Assembly: GCA_900758315.1 (NCBI GenBank)
Contig: CAAERF010000604.1
Location: 1-16,355, forward strand
DNA: 16,355 bases
Origin: an uncultured Oscillospiraceae bacterium
GTDB taxonomy: Bacteria; Bacillota; Clostridia; Oscillospirales; Oscillospiraceae
Direction of reading: 5' to 3'
The notes below the pieces were generated by a model. The model searched no databases. It saw only the letters and a program-made list of their open reading frames with translations, and was not told the DNA's origin. A program made the position numbers and the translations under genes. How positions within the stretch are numbered: the stretch's first letter is position 1; each line of letters begins with the position of its first letter. Positions 12,261-16,355 of the stretch are shown here, in pieces.

Positions 12261-13306
12261 TAGGCAGTACATAACGCTTTTGCAACTTTGTATGCGAATA
12301 ACGATGGAACGGCATTCCCTATCTGGCGATATTGTTTATTTCTCGCCCCGCAGAACACATAGTCTTTAGGGAAAGTTTGAATGGCAGCCGCCTCCTTTAA
12401 CGTTAGGCGGCGGACATACTTGGGAATCTCTATAGTTGCTGGCACACACTTGCCAGCAACTATTTTTTTATGGTATTCAGAGAACCAATTCTCGACCTCA
12501 CAATCGTTCAAGGCGTGTTGATCGACAATAGGGGTTTTGTTTCCACCCATTGTTGCGGGCAAGGTAGGAGGAAGGCCATCCATGTCTACCGGGCGACCAG
12601 CCCCATTGACTAACATCCCTGCGTATGGGCTTTTTCTCATAATAGGTCTCTTAGCTAAAGTAATTGCCGCCGCGCAGGTGTCGGGATTCTCCGGGGAGCC
12701 AAATTCTCCTACCGAGAGGAGCACCTCCCTTGCTGTAGGAGCCGGGCATTTTAATTTTTCCATTTCCTTAAAGAAAGCTGTCGGTGTCCCATTTCTGACG
12801 CCTACAAAGATAACACGATCTCTTTTCTGCGGTACGCCATACTCAGCCGTATGAAACACTCCGTATCCTACCGAGTAACCTAACTCTGTAGCCATAGAAA
12901 TATACCTATTACGAACGGCTGCCCATTTTTCTAATGTACCAAGGGCTTTTACGTTTTCCATGACAAAAAACTTGGGTTGAACAAGCTGAACGGCCTTTAA
13001 GAAAGTGAAAATTAGCTCACTCCTTGCGTCATTTGGGTCCATCTTTCCTGCGACTGAAAAGCCCTGGCATGGCGGCCCACCAAACAAAACATCTACAGTC
13101 CCTTTATACTGTTCAAGCTCTGGTAGCAAGACATTTATGTCTCCTTCGTGCATGACTTGGTTATAGAGTGGCCTGTTTGCGCACCAAGTGCAGGCCGCAT
13201 CATGGTCAAACTCGTTTGCATAAACAATTTGAAAACCAGCTTTTTCAAAGCCTACATCAAGGCCACCCGCACCCGAAAACAATGAAACAGCAGTCATTTT
13301 TGGCAT
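12236..13306 (-). CDS. DNA cytosine-5 methyltransferase (type II)
   Basis: The 356-residue protein shows the C5-methyltransferase motifs in order: I LFSGAGGLDVGF (SAM binding), IV GGPPCQGFS with the catalytic Cys, VI MENV, VIII QKRDRVIF, IX RRLTLKEAAAIQTFP and X QIGNAVPS. The segment between VIII and IX is the target recognition region. It methylates cytosine in the recognition site of the convergent endonuclease, probably GAGCTC if the SacI likeness holds. The ATG at 13304-13306 follows GGAGAAG. The AbrB-like gene lies 40 bases upstream on the same strand and probably shares its promoter. The full length and intact motifs suggest an active enzyme. Confidence 0.93.
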   Translation of the reverse strand: MPKMTAVSLFSGAGGLDVGFEKAGFQIVYANEFDHDAACTWCANRPLYNQVMHEGDINVLLPELEQYKGTVDVLFGGPPCQGFSVAGKMDPNDARSELIFTFLKAVQLVQPKFFVMENVKALGTLEKWAAVRNRYISMATELGYSVGYGVFHTAEYGVPQKRDRVIFVGVRNGTPTAFFKEMEKLKCPAPTAREVLLSVGEFGSPENPDTCAAAITLAKRPIMRKSPYAGMLVNGAGRPVDMDGLPPTLPATMGGNKTPIVDQHALNDCEVENWFSEYHKKIVAGKCVPATIEIPKYVRRLTLKEAAAIQTFPKDYVFCGARNKQYRQIGNAVPSLFAYKVAKALCTAYHNDLSLE

Positions 13307-13346
13307 ATAAATCTTCTCCTACTGGAAATGTCGTGACAGGACATCA

Positions 13347-13541
13347 TTATTGAGCTGATTTCTCACCCGAACGATTCATAGCAAAGTCACGGGCATTAAC
13401 AATCTGTACTGTATCACCACAGACAACGAATGTAATTTTGTCTCCTGGCTCGACATGAATTACTTCTCTTACAGCTTTTGGTATCGTAGCCTGGCCCTTG
13501 GAAGTAATCTTGGTTGTTTCTACGAAAGCACGGTCTACCAT
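13347..13541 (-). CDS. SpoVT/AbrB-type DNA-binding protein, likely R-M regulator or antitoxin
   Basis: The 64-residue protein has a single swapped-hairpin AbrB domain: ETTKITSKGQATIPKAVREV, then VEPGDKITFVVCGDTVQIV. Such domains act as dimers in transition-state regulators and in MazE-like antitoxins. The ATG at 13539-13541 has GGGAGG 7 bases upstream; the ORF could extend back to a TTG at 13559 but that would swallow the site. No toxin gene is adjacent. The next gene downstream is the methyltransferase, so it may replace the usual HTH controller (C protein) in timing methyltransferase expression. It may equally regulate only itself. Confidence 0.75.
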   Translation of the reverse strand: MVDRAFVETTKITSKGQATIPKAVREVIHVEPGDKITFVVCGDTVQIVNARDFAMNRSGEKSAQ

Positions 13542-13583
13542 AGCAGGCCCTCCCACCAAAAGTAATACTTTTAATACTTGCGT

Positions 13584-13612
13584 ATTATACCGTGATCACG
13601 CTTAAATAGCAA
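13584..13612 (-). promoter_or_regulatory. Promoter of the AbrB-methyltransferase operon with central palindrome
   Basis: On the minus strand TTGCTA (13607-13612) and TATAAT (13584-13589) are 17 bases apart. The spacer holds a perfect 10-bp palindrome, CGTGATCACG (13591-13600), well placed as an operator. Downstream, AATACTT occurs twice (13564-13570 and 13573-13579) and could be extra contact sites. Confidence 0.72.
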
Positions 13613-13775
13613 GAGTAAAGTTGTTATCTGTCAAGAGTTTTGCCGAAAGATAAACAGCATAAACAAGTAGGGGGGTGGGTGCTAATAAGGAAAACAAGGA
13701 GTAGGTGCATAACCCCCAAAAAACACACAACTCCAAATGTACGGAGAGAAAATATTCTGTCCTAAAAAGTTGAAA

Positions 13776-13817
13776 ATTCTCGCATAAAGGCAACAGTCAC
13801 GGCCTTTTTGCGAGAAT
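13776..13817. repeat. Strong inverted repeat near the element end
   Basis: The arms ATTCTCGCATAAAGGC (13776-13791) and GCCTTTTTGCGAGAAT (13802-13817) pair at 15 of 16 positions around a 10-base loop. It could be a terminator or insulator at the element end, or a protein-binding arm of the attachment site. Flanking T-runs are poor, so a simple terminator is not certain. Confidence 0.6.
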
Positions 13818-13836
13818 AAAATCGCGTTAGTGAGGT

Positions 13837-13852
13837 AGTATCCCCCGATACT
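13837..13852. repeat. Junction-proximal inverted repeat AGTATC-CCCC-GATACT
   Basis: A perfect 6-4-6 inverted repeat lies 8 bases inside the comM junction. The position suits a recombinase or excisionase contact site in the element arm of the attachment site. Confidence 0.4.
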
Positions 13853-13860
13853 TTGAGGAA

Positions 13861-14760
13861 TTAGACACCGTGGTGGGCCAGGGAGATCTCCCCCGGCCGG
13901 GGGTAGGGGGAGCCGCCCCCCGCCATCCCCCCGGGGGAGATGGTGTGGTGGGGGGACCGGAAGGGCCGCTGGGTCAGCAGGGGCCGCTCCTTGGTGGTGA
14001 GCCCCAGCACCGAGTGGATCTGGGTGGTCTCCAAGGCCTCCCGCCGGGTCATGGGGGGCAGGATGGAGGGCAGCCGCCGGGCCAGCATACTCTTCCCCGA
14101 GCCCGGGGGGCCCACCAGGAGCACGTTGTGCCCCCCGGCGGCGGCGATCTCCAACACCCGCTTCACCGGGCCCTGGCCCCGGACCTCGGCAAAGTCCGGC
14201 AGGGGGAGGTCCTCCTCGCCACCCTGCCACACCGGGGCGGGGTCGATGGGGGCCCGGCCGGCCAGGTGGTCGGCCAGCTGGCCCACCGTCTCCACGGGGT
14301 AGACGGTGAGGCCCTGGGCCAGGGTGGCCTCCGGGGCGCTGTCCGCCGGGACGAAGAGGCGGCGGATCCCCGCCGCCCGGGCGGCCAGGGCCATGGGGAG
14401 CATCCCCACCACCGGCCGCAGGGTGCCGGAGAGGGAGAGCTCCCCCACGAAGGCACAGTGGGGGTCGGACCAGTCCAGCTGCCCGGCGGCGGTGAGGATG
14501 CCCACCAAAATGGGCAGGTCGTACACCGTGCCGGACTTCCGCCGGTTGGCGGGGGCCAGGTTCACGGTGATCCGCCCCACGGGAAAGGCGTAGCCGCTGT
14601 TCTTGATGGCCGCCCGGACCCGCTCCCGGGCCTCCTTCACGGCGGTGTCGGGGAGCCCCACGATGTCGAAGTTGGGCAGGCCCCCGGCCAGGTCGCACTC
14701 GGCGGTGACCTCATACCCGGAGATGCCCTGGAGCCCCAGGGAACGCACTTTGCACAGCAT
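13861..14760 (-). pseudogene. comM: comM (YifB/Mg-chelatase-like AAA+ ATPase), 3' part displaced by insertion
   Basis: 299 residues remain of a protein normally near 500. The N-terminal Lon-like domain is intact (GYEVTAECDLAGGLPNFDIV, ERVRAAIKNSGYAFP, VNLAPANRRKSGT). The AAA+ domain starts with Walker A GPPGSGKS (217-224) and runs to GEISLAHHGV, where family members continue into Walker B (LFLDE). A TAA from the element follows directly, so ATP hydrolysis must be lost. ComM is a helicase that aids branch migration during natural transformation in Gram-negative bacteria; the role in Clostridia is less clear. The missing C-terminal part should lie beyond the other end of the element. The ATG follows AAGGAGG. 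Confidence 0.93.
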
Positions 14761-14857
14761 GGCGAGCCTCCTTTCCCAGAAGGGGATAACATTCCACCCT
14801 TACTATGCCACAAAACGCCCCGGGAGACAAGGGAAAACCCGCCTTTTCACGAAAAGT

Positions 14858-14881
14858 CCCCCTGCCCAAAGGGGCAGGGGG
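14858..14881 (-). terminator. GC-rich hairpin after the gene at 14916
   Basis: The 10-bp arms CCCCCTGCCC and GGGCAGGGGG close around a 4-base loop, downstream of the leftward gene ending at 14916 and before comM. On the minus strand only a short T-run follows (ACTTTTC), so it is a weak intrinsic terminator at best. Confidence 0.5.
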
Positions 14882-14915
14882 CGGGGCGAAAGGGGGGACC
14901 TCCTTTCCGCCGCCC

Positions 14916-15512
14916 TCAGGCCAGCAGGGCCCGCAGGGCGGCCAGGGGGCCTGCCGGGCCCTCTGGAACCGTCCCCTCCCCGGTGTCCCAGGTGTAGGAG
15001 AAGGTTTCCGTCTTGGGGAAGAGGCCCAGCAGACGGTAGTGGATGGTGTAGGTCAGGGGCCGGTCCCCGGGGGGCAGGGGATTCCAGAGGGTGGCCAGGA
15101 CGGCGTCCCGGCTGGCCAGGGTGCCGGGCACGGCGGACTGGGTCCCACCGGGGAAGTGGGCGGCAAAGTCCGCCCGGGGCCCCTGCCAGGCGGAGGCCAT
15201 GGACAGGCCCTCCCTGTGCCCGTCCTGGTCACAGAGGATCAGCTCCGGGGTGAAAATTTCCCCCGAGGCGGGGTCCTGGATCTCCACCTGGGTGACGGTC
15301 ACCGGCCAGGCCCAGGTGGGGGAGAGCTGGACGGCGGAGAGAAAGGCCTCCCCCTCCGGCAGGTCCCGGGGATGGCTGGCGTTGGCGGCGCTGGCCACCC
15401 CGGGGTGGAGGGAGAAGCAGGCCACCTCCCCCACCAGCAGGACGGCCCCCACCCCCAGGGCGATGAGCAAGGCGGCCAAAGGGCCGCGGAGACGGGTGGT
15501 ACGTTGAGACAT
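14916..15512 (-). CDS. Putative membrane-anchored or secreted protein
   Basis: The 198-residue protein has a positively charged start (MSQRTTRLRG) followed by one hydrophobic segment at about residues 11-33 (PLAALLIALGVGAVLLVGEV), either a signal peptide or an N-terminal anchor. The remainder is extracytoplasmic by pattern, beta-rich with VTVTQVEIQDPASGE, LTYTIHYRLLGLFPKTETFSYTWDTG. No family is recognised. The ATG at 15510-15512 is chosen for AAGGAGG 7 bases upstream; the longer in-frame reading runs over the small gene behind it. GC-rich codon use matches comM, so it is host chromosome. It lies 25 bases downstream of the first 51-residue membrane gene and may share its transcript. Confidence 0.72.
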   Translation of the reverse strand: MSQRTTRLRGPLAALLIALGVGAVLLVGEVACFSLHPGVASAANASHPRDLPEGEAFLSAVQLSPTWAWPVTVTQVEIQDPASGEIFTPELILCDQDGHREGLSMASAWQGPRADFAAHFPGGTQSAVPGTLASRDAVLATLWNPLPPGDRPLTYTIHYRLLGLFPKTETFSYTWDTGEGTVPEGPAGPLAALRALLA

Positions 15513-15537
15513 GGGGGACCTCCTTTCCGGGAGATTC

Positions 15538-15693
15538 TCAGAAGTAGGGCAGCGCCACCAAAATGGCCAGGCACACCCCGGCCAGGATGGCCTTGACGGT
15601 GTAAGGCCGGTTACGGACCCCGTCGATGATGGCCAGAACCAGCAGAAGGGTGAACAGGACGGAAGGAATGAGAAGCAACACAAGTGCAATCAT
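15538..15693 (-). CDS. 51-residue membrane protein, tandem copy A
   Basis: The small protein has two hydrophobic segments, about residues 3-23 (LVLLLIPSVLFTLLLVLAII) and 34-50 (AILAGVCLAILVALPY), joined by a polar turn, DGVRNRPYTVK. It is a helical-hairpin membrane protein of unknown role. The ATG at 15691-15693 has AAAGGAGAT upstream, as does the next copy. It is nearly identical in its second half to the gene at 15727-15882, showing a recent tandem duplication. It is too short for most automatic callers. Confidence 0.65.
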   Translation of the reverse strand: MIALVLLLIPSVLFTLLLVLAIIDGVRNRPYTVKAILAGVCLAILVALPYF

Positions 15694-15800
15694 GGGAGGG
15701 ATCTCCTTTCTCAGGGGTTCTCAGAACTAGAAGTAGTACAGCAGCGCCACCAAAATGGCCAGGCACACCCCGGCCAGGATGGCCTTGGCGGTGTAAGGCT
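15545..15800. repeat. Tandem DNA duplication spanning membrane genes A and B
   Basis: The stretch starting near 15545 (GCAGCGCCACCAAAATGGCC...) recurs near 15742 with almost no change for about 50 bases, and again between the two copies over the CAGCAGAAGGGTGAACAGGAC part. The repeat period is about 190 bases, equal to one gene plus spacer. Confidence 0.65.
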
Positions 15801-15882
15801 GGTCATGGCCCCCGTCGATGACGGCCTGGACCAGCAGAAGGGTGAACAGGACAGAGAGGATAAGAAACAGGAATACCATCAT
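15727..15882 (-). CDS. 51-residue membrane protein, tandem copy B
   Basis: It has the same length and layout as copy A. The first hydrophobic segment is MVFLFLILSVLFTLLLVQAV, the turn is DGGHDQPYTAK, and the second segment is AILAGVCLAILVALLYYF. The AILAGVCLAILVAL block is identical to copy A at protein level and almost so in DNA. The start at 15880-15882 is supported by AAAGGAGA about 9 bases upstream. An in-frame extension to 16038 would add 52 residues without a well-spaced ribosome site and is not adopted. Function unknown. Confidence 0.65.
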   Translation of the reverse strand: MMVFLFLILSVLFTLLLVQAVIDGGHDQPYTAKAILAGVCLAILVALLYYF

Positions 15883-16047
15883 AAGAGGGATCTCCTTTCC
15901 AGCAGGCGAAGGGACGGGGGCAGCCCCTGGTCCAGAGGCTGCTCTGTGGTACGGTGTTTGCCGGGTAAACTTGTCTGCGGCGATGACCAGGGTGGTCAGT
16001 GTTTCATTCATGGGACGGATTCTTTGCCCAGGAGACATCCTTTGGTT

Positions 16048-16203
16048 TTATATGTGAGGTAATATCATAAAGAGAAAGTAGCACATAAAAATGCCGCCGG
16101 ATAGGATGCAGCACTCCAAGGTAGGAAATTTATCTTTTGCGGCTTTTCTCATCATAGAGGCGAGGAGAAAGGGAATGCAGAGCAAAAAGAGTAAGAAGAA
16201 CAT
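16048..16203 (-). CDS. 51-residue membrane protein, divergent copy C
   Basis: A third gene of exactly 156 bases has the same plan. The first hydrophobic segment is FFLLFLLCIPFLLASMM, a basic polar turn RKAAKDKFPTLE follows, and the second is CCILSGGIFMCYFLFMILPH. Sequence identity to copies A and B is low, but size, topology, orientation and position agree. The ATG at 16201-16203 has AAAGGCGG 9 bases upstream. An overlapping reading from 16208-16210 in another frame gives a charged, unlikely peptide. Lower GC than copies A and B suggests older divergence or a different origin. Confidence 0.5.
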   Translation of the reverse strand: MFFLLFLLCIPFLLASMMRKAAKDKFPTLECCILSGGIFMCYFLFMILPHI

Positions 16204-16355
16204 GATTCATTGCCGCCTTTCCAGTTTTCCAGATTTTGTACCCTCGAAAGAAAGGGAGAAGAAATCCCTGGCGGTCAACGATTTTACTGTGCAGGAGCCA
16301 AGGTGTTCTTCCACGATACCGGGACGAAGAGACGGGGGCTTCCATGAAAAGGATA

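Larger units (their letters stand above)
13613..13860. other. Gene-free right end of the integrated element
   Basis: About 250 bases with no supported gene lie between the AbrB promoter and the comM junction. Minus-strand readings here have no ribosome site and merge with a shadow frame of comM. The stretch is AT-rich compared with the chromosome and holds a 16-bp hairpin (13776-13817) and a smaller one next to the junction (13837-13852). No integrase is seen. It is probably the attachment-site arm of the element. Confidence 0.6.

Noticed and set aside
13602..13793. 63-codon hydrophobic leftward frame at the element end
   Set aside because: No ribosome site, overlaps the AbrB promoter and runs through AT-rich sequence; chance hydrophobicity is likely.
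13870..14997. Long open frames on both strands across the GC-rich region (plus-strand 13870-14997 and minus-strand 13682-14698)
   Set aside because: They are shadow frames of comM: low-complexity Gly/Pro/Arg peptides with no recognisable domain, while the comM frame has clear Lon-like and Walker A motifs.
15727..16038. 103-residue version of membrane protein B with a 52-residue N-terminal extension
   Set aside because: The extension has no well-placed ribosome site, is Pro/Ala-rich, and would break the equal-length pattern of copies A, B and C.
16130..16345. 71-codon leftward frame at the right edge
   Set aside because: The frame overlaps copy C out of phase and encodes a charged peptide with no pattern. 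The 16204-16355 stretch otherwise shows no supported feature.
1..16355. CRISPR array, tRNA, rRNA or insertion sequence
   Set aside because: No regularly spaced direct repeats, tRNA-like cloverleaf, rRNA segment or transposase gene was seen on either strand.

Overview
The window looks like low-to-mid GC Gram-positive DNA, most likely a gut Clostridia host of the Oscillospiraceae type. Shine-Dalgarno sequences are strong (AGGAGG/GGAGG), GTG and TTG starts are frequent, and the replication cassette is of a kind common in prophages and integrative elements of that group. Two DNA types meet at about 13860. Positions 1-13860 have roughly balanced base composition and carry accessory genes. Positions 13861-16355 are visibly GC-rich chromosome. 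The junction cuts comM (a YifB/Mg-chelatase-like ATPase gene) just before its Walker B motif, so the window shows the right end of an integrated prophage or phage-like element plus its chromosomal flank. No integrase or structural genes are visible; if present they lie left of the window.

Layout. (a) 1-3650: a leftward phage-type replication operon (small HTH regulator, DUF4406-like protein, small 'rrp5'-like protein, Cas4-like DUF2800 nuclease, DUF2815/Enc34-type ssDNA-binding protein, start of a family A DNA polymerase). One rightward HTH gene sits inside it. (b) 3571-5268: a zinc-ribbon gene and a leftward XRE repressor/ImmA-like protease pair; both units carry related GTACGCA...TGCGTAC operators. 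(c) 5273-6657: a Y-family DNA polymerase and a control region with consensus promoters and four repeated operator half-sites. (d) 6658-10442: a tightly coupled rightward operon of eight genes starting with a second XRE/ImmA pair and including a lipoprotein nuclease, ended by a bidirectional terminator. (e) 10450-13612: a defence block with an HNH endonuclease, a SacI-like type II restriction endonuclease, a C5-cytosine methyltransferase and an AbrB-type regulator. (f) 13613-13860: a gene-free element end with two strong inverted repeats. (g) 13861-16355: truncated comM, a putative membrane-anchored protein, and three tandem 51-residue membrane-protein genes.

How it may work together (inference). 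The two XRE/ImmA pairs are repressor/anti-repressor switches of the ICEBs1 ImmR/ImmA kind. One appears to control the Y-family polymerase and the secreted-nuclease operon from a shared region without a visible LexA box; the other controls itself and the zinc-ribbon gene. The most interesting candidate system is region (c)+(d): a DNA-damage-type switch coupling a mutagenic polymerase to a surface nuclease and several uncharacterised small proteins. It sits in an element that also breaks the competence-related gene comM and carries its own restriction-modification system.
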